Assembly (NCBI GenBank): GCA_003233075.1
Contig: QIKQ01000222.1
Location: 1 to 14,309 of the forward strand
From: Gammaproteobacteria bacterium
Lineage (GTDB): Bacteria; Pseudomonadota; Gammaproteobacteria; SZUA-21
DNA: 14,309 bases
Direction of reading: 5' to 3'
This document shows, one piece after another, positions 1 through 6,755 of this stretch; the first letter of the stretch is position 1, and each line of letters opens with the position of its first letter. The notes under the pieces are model-generated. The model made no database searches. It was not told the origin of the DNA and saw only the letters and a list, made by a program, of their open reading frames with translations. Both the position numbers and the translations under genes were made by a program.

Positions 1-43
1 TCTCTCCATATTATTTATGTATACAATATTTGCTTTACTACTT

Positions 44-70
44 CAGCGGTTTTTCAAACCGCTGTTTCTT
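44..70 (+). terminator. Intrinsic terminator of an off-window gene
   Basis: A perfect 9-bp stem (CAGCGGTTT at 44-52 and AAACCGCTG at 56-64) encloses a 3-nt TTC loop and is followed by TTTCTT. It would end a plus-strand transcript entering from the left. The T-tract is short and interrupted, so efficiency is uncertain. Confidence 0.6.
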
Positions 71-125
71 CGCTTCGCTTTCCTGCCATTTGCTTGTTAG
101 TTACATACTCGAAAATATTATGCAT

Positions 126-170
126 AAATTTCCCCGTATTTCGCTCACGTTGCTTGCTACTTGCGGGCCA
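126..170 (+). repeat. REP-like palindromic repeat, copy A
   Basis: The copy runs from AAATTTCCCCGTATTTCGCT to CTACTTGCGGGCCA. It is almost identical to the copy at 365-411, and its two ends (CCCCG and CGGG) are complementary, so the transcript could fold. Confidence 0.6.
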
Positions 171-201
171 ATGCTATTAACTTAAGGATTCTTCATTTTT
201 T

Positions 202-245
202 TGTAGCCCGTAAGTAGTCACCGTAGGCGACGAAATGCGGGAAAT
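202..245 (-). repeat. REP-like palindromic repeat, copy D (inverted)
   Basis: Read on the minus strand this goes from ATTTCCCGCATTTCGTCGCC to ACTTACGGGCTACA, the same family as copies A and B but in opposite orientation. A and D therefore form a large inverted pair that could make a longer hairpin. Confidence 0.6.
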
Positions 246-256
246 CTCAACCCTTT

Positions 257-296
257 CCCGCAGTACGCGTTCTTTGAACGCTTCGTGCGGGCTACA
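257..296 (+). repeat. REP-like palindromic repeat, copy E
   Basis: This is an imperfect palindrome with outer arms CCCGCA and TGCGGG and a perfect inner stem GCGTTC-TTT-GAACGC at 267-281. It ends in GCGGGCTACA like the other copies, but its centre differs. Confidence 0.55.
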
Positions 297-364
297 AATA
301 TTTCATAATAAAGCTTAAGTTAATGACATTGACTTGCGGGCTACACATTCAAAAATCGTTGCTT

Positions 365-411
365 AAATTTCCCCGCATTTCGCTCACGTTGTTTGCTACT
401 TGCGGGCTACA
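365..411 (+). repeat. REP-like palindromic repeat, copy B
   Basis: This is the best-preserved copy. AAATTTCCCCGCATTTCGCT begins it and TACTTGCGGGCTACA ends it. It differs from copy A at only a few bases. Confidence 0.65.
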
Positions 412-431
412 AATTCAAAAATTATTTGCTT

Positions 432-477
432 GAATTTCCCCACATTTCGCTCGTTAGAGCTTGCTAGTTACTGCTAC
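432..477 (+). repeat. REP-like palindromic repeat, copy C (degenerate)
   Basis: It begins GAATTTCCCCACATTTCGCT and continues to TTACTGCTACG. It is clearly related to copies A and B but has lost the terminal GCGGG, so it looks decayed. Confidence 0.5.
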
Positions 478-616
478 GAATTCAAATATAGATTAAATTC
501 AATCTAAATGCGAAGCAAAGATTAGCCCATTTGCTTCAATTTTGCAATATAAGACGAAATTTCAGATAATAGGGTTATACAGACTTGTGACTTCTAGGTA
601 AGGACGACATTAGGAT

Positions 617-658
617 TCCCCTGTACTCAGCGTTCGTAGAACACTTCCTACAGGCTAC
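617..658 (+). repeat. REP-like palindromic repeat, copy F
   Basis: This is a nested palindrome with outer arms CCTGTA (620-625) and TACAGG (649-654) and an inner stem GTTC-GTA-GAAC at 632-642. It ends in CAGGCTAC and aligns with copy E. It lies about 55 bp past the stop codon of the minus-strand HDOD gene. Confidence 0.5.
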
Positions 659-712
659 TGTTGCTCGGATACATTTGCATTCATTCACTGACTAACGAGC
701 AAATGATACAAT

Positions 713-1720
713 TTACTCTTCGTCTGATAATTTTTGTAAACATTTAACCGCTAGTTTACATATGTTTTTAAACTGATGATAATTCGCTTCACTTAAACCT
801 TCAATGCAGGCATTGCCAGCGTCAGCATACAATACACCGTGTAATACATGCGATACGTTAAATGACATAATATAAAATGATTTAGTATTAGTAATACCCT
901 TTACAACGATTGGCACAAGATGCCAAAACTTATCTTTATTTGTTTCATTAAGCCACAGGCCTTGATTCTTTTTTAGCATCCGTTTAAACAAACTGTCGTG
1001 TGTCAAGTCTATACACATTTTTTCTAATTGCTTTTTGGAATTTATGCTATCAAAGCGAGTGGGCTTTAATTGCTTAGTAACCGAATCGTAATCACAATAA
1101 ACAATGCGCTTTAGTTTAAGCGCTTTGCTCAGACAAAATATCAAGTCATTTAATATTTCCCGTTGCTCATGTTTTTTATAATTGGCTTCTTTTAGTTTGG
1201 CCAGTGTTTGATTAACACTTTTCTTTAAACTCGATTTTGCAGCAACGGGTAATTCCTTAACTGCTACCTCTTTGTTTGCCTCGGCACTATCCTCGTCTGT
1301 TTCATCAAATTCTATTTCAGTACTCAGTAAATTGACCGCAGCAGTTATTTCGCCTAAATGGTAACTGTCGCGAGCGGACATAATCGCTATTTCATGTGTT
1401 TTTCTTGCGACAGAGGCATATTCCCATTGAAACAGTTCAGCAAATTCCGCATTTACTGCACGCATGTCTTTTGTGTACCAACTAGTTTCGGCAAGCCGTG
1501 CAAGCTTGACCGCAAGTAAAATCCCTTTAATACGATTGCTCCTTTGCCGATCCTCGTCAAAACAATCTAAAACGATTTCAGGCATATGCCACTTCCGATT
1601 TAACATCTCCGATAATGATGTAAAAGTAAATCCTAGAACTTGTTTTTGAGCGTGCTCATAATCACATGAAGTTTGTTGTTGTACTTCCGCTATTTTGTTC
1701 ATATCAGCAAGCAAACGCAT
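713..1720 (-). CDS. HDOD-domain regulator, C-terminal part (frameshifted)
   Basis: This reading frame carries the second half of an HDOD signal-transduction protein. Residues 1 to about 130 continue the HDOD helical bundle, including a MPEIVLDCFDED helix and a helix-rich stretch to SARDSYHLGEI. Residues about 135-170 are an acidic linker. Residues about 185-330 look like a GAF-type domain (KRIVYCDYD, LWLNET, VLYADAG, YHQFKNICKLA), an arrangement seen in other proteobacterial HDOD proteins. Its ATG overlaps the end of the upstream half by 17 nt and has no Shine-Dalgarno sequence, so it is probably not an independent gene. HDOD proteins lack HD-hydrolase catalytic residues and act as scaffolds in motility, c-di-GMP or stress signalling; the exact target here is unknown. 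The GAF assignment is moderate confidence. Confidence 0.75.
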   Translation of the reverse strand: MRLLADMNKIAEVQQQTSCDYEHAQKQVLGFTFTSLSEMLNRKWHMPEIVLDCFDEDRQRSNRIKGILLAVKLARLAETSWYTKDMRAVNAEFAELFQWEYASVARKTHEIAIMSARDSYHLGEITAAVNLLSTEIEFDETDEDSAEANKEVAVKELPVAAKSSLKKSVNQTLAKLKEANYKKHEQREILNDLIFCLSKALKLKRIVYCDYDSVTKQLKPTRFDSINSKKQLEKMCIDLTHDSLFKRMLKKNQGLWLNETNKDKFWHLVPIVVKGITNTKSFYIMSFNVSHVLHGVLYADAGNACIEGLSEANYHQFKNICKLAVKCLQKLSDEE

Positions 1721-2213
1721 ACAGTTGCATCATCATTTCGCCAACATGACACATAAACGCGGCAATAAAGGATTCTTTGACAACCATGTCGCCACGGGCT
1801 TGAGCCCATTCACAAGCTTGATAACCGGCGTGATACGCTCTAACGACAGTTTGAACATAATTTTTTAAAGCAGGTGTATTAGCGGGAGTGGGAATTATCT
1901 CTAGTCGTTTAAGCGCTTGACGAGAGTTTAATATGCCTATCATCATGACAGCATTTTCTAATGTAGAAACTTCCGTAGAAAGTCGGGTCTTATTTTTACT
2001 ATTAACAAGTGATAGAAGAGTTGCAATTGCACCGGGGTCCAGCAATAGCTGCGCACAAATAAGATCAACTGATTTTCCAGCGCCTTCGCTAAGACTGTTC
2101 ACGGCAGATTGAGTGGCATCAAATAAGGGACACATTTTGGCCGCGAGGTAATCTACCCATTCATCGAGGCCTTCCGGCGCTTTATCCACAGTATTTCCAT
2201 CTACTTTTGACAT
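1704..2213 (-). CDS. HDOD-domain regulator, N-terminal part (frameshifted)
   Basis: This frame encodes the first 169 residues of an HDOD protein. The core contains LLLDPGAIATLLSLVNS (about 76-92) and a VSTLENAVMMIG helix, which match the HDOD pattern of a DPxL helix, a LVNS element and an AIxxLG helix. It ends at HVGEMMMQLYAFAC just where the domain should continue. Removing one copy of the TTGC tandem duplication (GCAAGCAA on the plus strand, 1707-1714) would join it in frame to the next segment as QLYAFADMNKI, giving a 498-residue protein. A sigma-28-like promoter lies about 30 bp upstream and a GGAAG element precedes the ATG. Expression of a truncated product, or rare frameshifting to full length, cannot be excluded. 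Confidence 0.8.
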   Translation of the reverse strand: MSKVDGNTVDKAPEGLDEWVDYLAAKMCPLFDATQSAVNSLSEGAGKSVDLICAQLLLDPGAIATLLSLVNSKNKTRLSTEVSTLENAVMMIGILNSRQALKRLEIIPTPANTPALKNYVQTVVRAYHAGYQACEWAQARGDMVVKESFIAAFMCHVGEMMMQLYAFAC

Positions 2214-2243
2214 GCTAATGCTTATCTTCCTACGCTACCAGTG

Positions 2244-2271
2244 GTTTCGGCACAATAGGATCGAAACTTTA
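2244..2271 (-). promoter_or_regulatory. Putative FliA (sigma-28) promoter for the HDOD gene
   Basis: On the minus strand the sequence reads TAAAGTTT (2271-2264), 12 bases, then GCCGAAAC (2251-2244). The -35 box is a perfect match to the enterobacterial FliA consensus TAAAGTTT-N11-GCCGATAA. The -10 box keeps GCCGA, and the spacer is one base longer than consensus. It sits about 30 bp upstream of the start codon at 2213. Confidence 0.55.
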
Positions 2272-2335
2272 ATATGAAATACTACAAAAACCAAGCCATA
2301 TATATTTTATACGCCTAACTTTCTGATTTTACACT

Positions 2336-2362
2336 TAAGAATGACAGTTCAAGCGCCGATAC
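2336..2362 (+). promoter_or_regulatory. Putative FliA (sigma-28) promoter for motA
   Basis: TAAGAATG, exactly 11 bases, then GCCGATAC. The -10 box matches 7 of 8 consensus positions; the -35 box keeps TAA plus one further base. It lies 45 bp upstream of the motA start codon, and motAB genes are classic late flagellar (FliA-dependent) genes. Confidence 0.65.
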
Positions 2363-2407
2363 ACCTAGGTAGACAATACTTTGGTCAAGGAAAATGAGAA
2401 TTAGACT

Positions 2408-3262
2408 ATGAAGCTTATAATTGGATATATCATTGTAATTGGTTGCGTCGCCGGCGGATATATCTTATCCAGTGGCAAAATGTACGCACTTTGGCAACCA
2501 AATGAAATAATTATTATTTGTGGTGCTGCATTCGGTGCCTTTGTGATTGCGAACTCTGGAAAAGTAATCAAGGAAACAGGTAAAGGTATCGCTGGATTAC
2601 TCAAAGGCGCAAAATATAACAAAAAATCCTATTTAGATTTGCTCGGTCTCATGTTCGATATCTTTAGTAAGGCACGAAAGGAAGGCATGATGGCAATAGA
2701 AGGTGATATTGAAGAACCCGAATCGAGCGAAATATTTTCACGTTATCCAGCAATCATCAAAGACCATCATGTCATGGAGTTCATATCAGATTATTTAAGA
2801 ATAATCGTAGGCGGCAATATGAATCCATTTGAGTTAGAGAATCTAATGGATATAGAAATGGAGACTCATCATCATGAAACGGAACAACCCGTTAATGCCT
2901 TAACGTCGGTCTCGGATGGCTTGCCTGGCTTTGGTATTGTTGCTGCGGTATTAGGAATCGTCATAACCATGGGGCACATATCTGGAACAGCAGAAGAAAT
3001 TGGTTACCATGTCGGCGCTGCCCTAGTCGGAACTTTTCTTGGAATACTGTTCGCCTATGGATTTGTTGGTCCCATGGCTACCGCGATGGGCGCTAAAAAT
3101 CAACAGGAAGCTAAAATTTTTGAATGTTTAAAAATATGCTTGCTCGCAACTGTCAATGGTTATAGCCCACAAGTTGCAGTTGAATTTGGTCGTAAAACCT
3201 TGTGGAGTCAAGACCGGCCCACTTTTGAAGAGCTTGAGACATTCCTCAAAGAAAATAAATAA
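2408..3262 (+). CDS. motA: Flagellar motor stator protein MotA
   Basis: MotA is the inner-membrane stator subunit that, with MotB, forms the ion channel driving flagellar rotation. The 284-residue length is close to the usual 285-295. Four membrane segments are visible at about 1-20, 33-52, 171-190 and 201-222. Residues known to matter in E. coli MotA fall at the same numbers: R90 and E98 in the cytoplasmic loop (ARKEGMMAIEGDIEEP), which contact the rotor protein FliG, and P173 (DGLPGFG) and P222 (VGPMA) near the channel. The length and these motifs fit a proton-type MotA better than a PomA type. The start is preceded by AAGGAAA and GAGAA and by a FliA-type promoter. motB follows after 43 bp, presumably in the same transcript. 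Confidence 0.96.
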   Translation: MKLIIGYIIVIGCVAGGYILSSGKMYALWQPNEIIIICGAAFGAFVIANSGKVIKETGKGIAGLLKGAKYNKKSYLDLLGLMFDIFSKARKEGMMAIEGDIEEPESSEIFSRYPAIIKDHHVMEFISDYLRIIVGGNMNPFELENLMDIEMETHHHETEQPVNALTSVSDGLPGFGIVAAVLGIVITMGHISGTAEEIGYHVGAALVGTFLGILFAYGFVGPMATAMGAKNQQEAKIFECLKICLLATVNGYSPQVAVEFGRKTLWSQDRPTFEELETFLKENK

Positions 3263-3305
3263 TGTAATAGCGGAATCACTTCACCTATAAGATAAGCTGA
3301 TATCA

Positions 3306-4532
3306 ATGGAAGATAAAAAAGCCCCGATAATCGTTAAAAAAATTAATAAAGGTGGTCACGGCCATCACGGCGGAGCGTGGAAGGTCGCAATGGCTGATTT
3401 TGCGATTGCGATGATGGCGTTTTTTATGGTGATGTGGCTATTGGGTGGTACGAGTGTTGAGCAAAAAGCGGCTATATCAAGTTACTTTAAAAATCCTAGT
3501 TTGACTGAAGGTATGAGTCATGTTGCTGCGCAAGGACAAAGAGGTCCTGGTGGCGCAAGCACAAGCATGATTAAGTTAGGCGGTACTATGGAGTTACCTA
3601 AGGGTGATGGCCAAAAACCCATGGAGAAGTCAACTAATAAAAACGGTGATCCCAATGTTAGCAGCAGAAGAAATAATCGATCTGCTATATCCGTTCAACG
3701 TCGTCAAATACAAATTAGAGAAGCTAAACAATTTAATGCGGTCGCAGGTCAAATTCAATCAGGATTTAATAAAAAGTCGCTTAAAAAATATAAAAACCAA
3801 CTCTATATTGATATTAGTGACAAGGGTCTGCGCATACAAATTGTCGACAAAGCTAATCGACCCATGTTTTCCAGCGGTAGTAGCTACCTACAACCCTATA
3901 CTCGTAAAATTCTAGGTGAAATAGCGGCAAGTATCAGTAAATTATCTTCGAAGATCAGTATTACAGGCCACACTGATGCGACCCCTTTTAAAAGCCGAGT
4001 CGACTATACCAATTGGGAACTTTCCGCTGATCGTGCCAATGCAGCAAGACGGGAGCTTATTTACGCCGGCGTTAAAGCTGACAAAATAGCTCGCGTAGTG
4101 GGATTAAGCTCAACAATATTATTCGACAAAAATAATCCGAAAAGCTCATTAAATCGGCGCATTAGCATTATCGTTCTGAATCAAGCCGCGATGGAATCAC
4201 TCGAAACGGAAAGTAAGTCAAATTCTCGCTGGTCCGCAAAAAGACAAAACAATTCATTAACTAACACTGCTAAGCCTGATGCCCCTATTATCAATTCAAA
4301 GCCAAATCTGCGCAATAGCGCCAGAGGTTTGCTGCAAAAGAATGGACCACAGTCTATCATCCATCGCAGCTATCGCATCGGCCCGGACAAGGCTAATCGC
4401 AGTGAAAAATCGAATTCTAAATCAGAATTGAAGCAGAAAAACAAAAAGGAAGAACCTAAAAAGAAAAAATTTCATTTGCCAAAATTTCAATTACCACCGA
4501 TAATTGACCCTTCACTACTACCGAACCAATAG
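3306..4532 (+). CDS. motB: Flagellar motor stator protein MotB with long basic C-terminal extension
   Basis: MotB anchors the stator to peptidoglycan and supplies the proton-binding aspartate. A basic, His/Gly-rich N-terminus precedes one membrane helix at about 29-47 with D31 in WKVAMADFAIAMMAFF, equivalent to E. coli D32. The commonly seen Tyr before ADF is Met here. A linker rich in Gly, Ser and Lys leads to an OmpA-like peptidoglycan-binding domain at about 165-293, with TGHTDATPF (220-228), NWELSADRANAARREL (237-252) and NRRISI (283-288). After it come about 115 more residues rich in Lys, Arg, Asn and Ser, ending KKKKFHLPKFQLPP. This makes the protein 408 residues against roughly 300 in E. 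coli. It is co-directional with motA and likely co-transcribed. No strong Shine-Dalgarno is seen. Confidence 0.95.
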   Translation: MEDKKAPIIVKKINKGGHGHHGGAWKVAMADFAIAMMAFFMVMWLLGGTSVEQKAAISSYFKNPSLTEGMSHVAAQGQRGPGGASTSMIKLGGTMELPKGDGQKPMEKSTNKNGDPNVSSRRNNRSAISVQRRQIQIREAKQFNAVAGQIQSGFNKKSLKKYKNQLYIDISDKGLRIQIVDKANRPMFSSGSSYLQPYTRKILGEIAASISKLSSKISITGHTDATPFKSRVDYTNWELSADRANAARRELIYAGVKADKIARVVGLSSTILFDKNNPKSSLNRRISIIVLNQAAMESLETESKSNSRWSAKRQNNSLTNTAKPDAPIINSKPNLRNSARGLLQKNGPQSIIHRSYRIGPDKANRSEKSNSKSELKQKNKKEEPKKKKFHLPKFQLPPIIDPSLLPNQ

Positions 4533-4563
4533 GCCACAACGCCACTAAACAAAGAAATTTCCG

Positions 4564-5274
4564 ATGACTCAGTCGCTAAATAATAGCCATAAGGTCGACA
4601 TATGGCGCTTTTCCTTAGAAGCAAATGATAATTTAATTGAATACTATTCGCAGTTTTTAAATCAATGTGAAATCAATCAAGCCACTTCTTATGCTAATTC
4701 GCAACGCAGAGCACAATGGATCATTAGTCGAGCCGTCTTAAAACTACTTATCGAATCTAAAACTAATATTCAAGCGAATGCAATATCCCTATTGACACGA
4801 GACTCTGGTAAGCCTTGTTTAGATTCAAACGAAAACATCAGATGTGAATTTAACTTATCACATTCGCAGAATACAGCAGTCATTGCCATATCAATGCACC
4901 ATCCCATTGGCATTGACATTCAATTTTGGCGACCTAGCATAAAGCCAGAAGAGTTTTCCAAGCGTTTCTTTAGCACAGAAGAGCATCAAGTAATATGCTC
5001 TTTATCAAGTCAGGCCAAAATCGACGCTTTCTATCAGCTTTGGACTAGAAAAGAGGCTTTGTTCAAAGCCATTGGTGACGGCATAAATCTAAATAATCTA
5101 AAATTTAATCTAATACATCCTACTCTTGTTCTAAACAATGACAATATTGTCTTAAATAAATCGAACTATTGCGTTAATTCACTTCCAAAGTTAGATCATT
5201 GTAGCTGGGCGGTGGCGATAAAATCCGACCGCATGTTAATTAATCTGCAAGAATGGAAGCACCCGATCGCTTAA
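4564..5274 (+). CDS. 4'-phosphopantetheinyl transferase, Sfp type
   Basis: The enzyme moves the phosphopantetheine arm of coenzyme A onto a serine of acyl- or peptidyl-carrier proteins, using Mg2+. The 236-residue length is typical of the two-lobed Sfp/AcpT class. Signature motifs are visible: RRAQWIISRAVLK (48-60), FNLSHS (96-101), GIDIQ (116-120) and WTRKEALFKAIGDG (160-173). D118 and E164 are the expected metal ligands. The ligand that is usually Glu in GVDIE is Gln120 here. The gene begins 31 bp after motB on the same strand with no terminator between, so it may be read from the motAB transcript. Its 3' end overlaps the convergent PEP-CTERM gene by 35 bp. No carrier protein or synthase gene is in the window, so the substrate is unknown. 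Confidence 0.9.
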   Translation: MTQSLNNSHKVDIWRFSLEANDNLIEYYSQFLNQCEINQATSYANSQRRAQWIISRAVLKLLIESKTNIQANAISLLTRDSGKPCLDSNENIRCEFNLSHSQNTAVIAISMHHPIGIDIQFWRPSIKPEEFSKRFFSTEEHQVICSLSSQAKIDAFYQLWTRKEALFKAIGDGINLNNLKFNLIHPTLVLNNDNIVLNKSNYCVNSLPKLDHCSWAVAIKSDRMLINLQEWKHPIA

Positions 5275-5818
5275 TATGTGATTTTTTAGATTTTCGAAAT
5301 AAACAAAAAAATAGACAAAAGGCTAATAGCATCAAGACAGCTGCCGACGGCTCTGGCACCGCTGCTACCGGAGATGTAGCGCCAAATTTAATGTAGCCTT
5401 CGCCTTCGTTTATGTCGGGAGCCAATGTCACCAGGTACAATGAAAAATTATATGTACCTGCTGACAATAAGTAATTGCTTAACTGGGCTTGGAAATGTCC
5501 ATCATCGCTGGCATCAGTCAGCGTCCAAGCGACCAAAGAATTATTAATATATAAATCGAAGCTATCGCCAACAATCGCTATATCTGAAACTTTAATATAA
5601 TCTAGAATAGAGTCTTCACTAACATTGATACTCCAACTTACTTCCGAGATAAAAGTGCCGGTGTCAGGATCTTCAATGCCATCGATTTGTCCCAAGCCAT
5701 CTAGCCATTCAAAATAATAAGATCCACCACTATTTGGATTAACGACTACAGCTGAATTTGCAATATTAAATTGCATAGCTAGCAACAACATTAATATATA
5801 AAGCCTATATTTATTCAT
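5240..5818 (-). CDS. PEP-CTERM sorting domain protein
   Basis: This is a secreted protein of 192 residues. An N-terminal signal peptide covers about residues 1-23 (hydrophobic LYILMLLLAMQF, then ANSA). The body is acidic, beta-rich and poor in Cys and Lys, as in many PEP-CTERM surface proteins. The C-terminal sorting signal is clear: VPEPS (154-158), a hydrophobic helix AAVLMLLAFCLFFCLF, then the basic cluster RKSKKS (176-181). Such proteins are processed by an exosortase, usually in strains that make exopolysaccharide; no exosortase gene lies here. The extra tail HIKRSGASILAD after the basic cluster is unusual and lies largely over the opposite-strand PPTase 3' end. AAGGG precedes the start, and a 12-bp direct repeat lies upstream. 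The specific function of the body is unrecognised. Confidence 0.88.
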   Translation of the reverse strand: MNKYRLYILMLLLAMQFNIANSAVVVNPNSGGSYYFEWLDGLGQIDGIEDPDTGTFISEVSWSINVSEDSILDYIKVSDIAIVGDSFDLYINNSLVAWTLTDASDDGHFQAQLSNYLLSAGTYNFSLYLVTLAPDINEGEGYIKFGATSPVAAVPEPSAAVLMLLAFCLFFCLFRKSKKSHIKRSGASILAD

Positions 5819-6159
5819 TGATAAAAACCCTTAATTGAATATTATTAGTCTTAAGTTTATTAGTCTTAGTAAAGATTTCTTGCTTGCACCAAATTAATGC
5901 AGATTCTATACCGATTGTAATTTGGGCTGCATATTTACCTGAATTTTTATCAGTTTTGTTCCTGAAATTTAATCCGCCAATAACACTTTAATTAGTGTCA
6001 CTAAACCGATCTGGTCATTTGTCATATAGGCTTATAATAAGCTTTTAAGGTCTATCCACAGTCTCAAGACGAAATGCAAGTGAAGATAAACTTAGTAAAC
6101 TGTGTTCATCTTCTTTGATTACTGTAAACTATGACACTATTCTTAAGGAAATAAATAAT
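5819..6159. other. Divergent intergenic region, PEP-CTERM / Nudix
   Basis: No gene is seen. Apart from the direct repeat it contains a small inverted repeat ACACT-N6-AGTGT (5983-5998) and a TATAAT at 6033-6038 that could be a -10 box for the Nudix gene. No good -35 box is present at the right distance, so the promoter call is weak. Confidence 0.5.
5842..5868 (-). repeat. 12-bp direct repeat upstream of the PEP-CTERM gene
   Basis: TTATTAGTCTTA occurs at 5842-5853 and again at 5857-5868, with a 3-bp spacer. It begins 24 bp upstream of the PEP-CTERM start codon, so it could bind a regulator or lie in the leader. Regulatory function is inferred. Confidence 0.4.
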
Positions 6160-6705
6160 ATGAATTACTGCAACCAATGCAGTGGAAAATTAACTCTCTT
6201 AACGCCTAATGGCGATCACCGCCAGAGATACGTCTGCCTTGATTGTGGAAATATTCATTACACTAATCCAAAAGTTGTGACTGGCTGCTTGGTCGAACAC
6301 AATAATAAAATTTTGCTTTGTAAGCGCAATATAGAACCCCGGAAAGGTTTATGGACACTGCCCGCTGGTTTTATGGAGGATCACGAAACCAGTGCCGAAG
6401 GCGCGGCAAGAGAAACTTATGAGGAAACACTTGCTGATGTCAGTATCGACGAATTATTCGCCTTCTACGATATTCCTCACATTAGCCAAATCTACATGAT
6501 ATACCGAGCACATTTAAAGACTGAGCACTATGGTCCCACAGCGGAAAGCAGTGAAGTCGTATTAATGACTGAGTCTGAAATACCTTGGAGCGAAATAGCA
6601 TTCCCAGTGATTGAAAAAACTTTAAAACATTTCTACGCCAGCAAAAAAACGGGGAAATTAAAAACTCATTTTGGAATAATTGATCGTAGAAATGAAGTTA
6701 AATAG
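6160..6705 (+). CDS. Nudix hydrolase with N-terminal zinc ribbon
   Basis: Nudix enzymes hydrolyse nucleoside diphosphates linked to another group, often ADP-ribose or NADH-type substrates. The protein starts with a zinc ribbon (C4-x2-C7 and C26-x2-C29, in MNYCNQC and YVCLDCG) followed by IHYTNPKVV. The Nudix box spans 70-92: GFMEDHE, then TSAEGAA, then RETYEET. The catalytic REXXEE core is intact; the usual Gly after EEx is replaced by Leu. ATG 6160 is preferred over an upstream in-frame TTG at 6115 because AAGGAA lies 9 bp before it and the zinc ribbon begins immediately. The product is 181 residues, a usual length for this subfamily. ycgN follows after 50 bp on the same strand. The exact substrate is not predictable. 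Confidence 0.9.
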   Translation: MNYCNQCSGKLTLLTPNGDHRQRYVCLDCGNIHYTNPKVVTGCLVEHNNKILLCKRNIEPRKGLWTLPAGFMEDHETSAEGAARETYEETLADVSIDELFAFYDIPHISQIYMIYRAHLKTEHYGPTAESSEVVLMTESEIPWSEIAFPVIEKTLKHFYASKKTGKLKTHFGIIDRRNEVK

Positions 6706-6755
6706 GTCTAGCCCAAATCACTACCTTAAAAATGACAGTCAAGAAATAAGCGCAA

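Larger units (their letters stand above)
1..712. other. Non-coding region with clustered palindromic repeats
   Basis: No convincing gene is seen in these 712 bases. The region holds one intrinsic terminator near its left edge and at least six related palindromic repeat copies in both orientations, listed separately. Between them the sequence is AT-rich and unremarkable. Confidence 0.75.

Noticed and set aside
5870..5915. Possible sigma-54 promoter before the PEP-CTERM gene (TTGGTGCAAGC on the minus strand)
   Set aside because: The invariant GG and GC are 8 rather than 10 bases apart, so it does not match the -24/-12 pattern.
6115..6159. Longer Nudix N-terminus from a TTG start
   Set aside because: It has no ribosome-binding site and adds residues before the zinc ribbon, whereas ATG 6160 has AAGGAA at the right distance.
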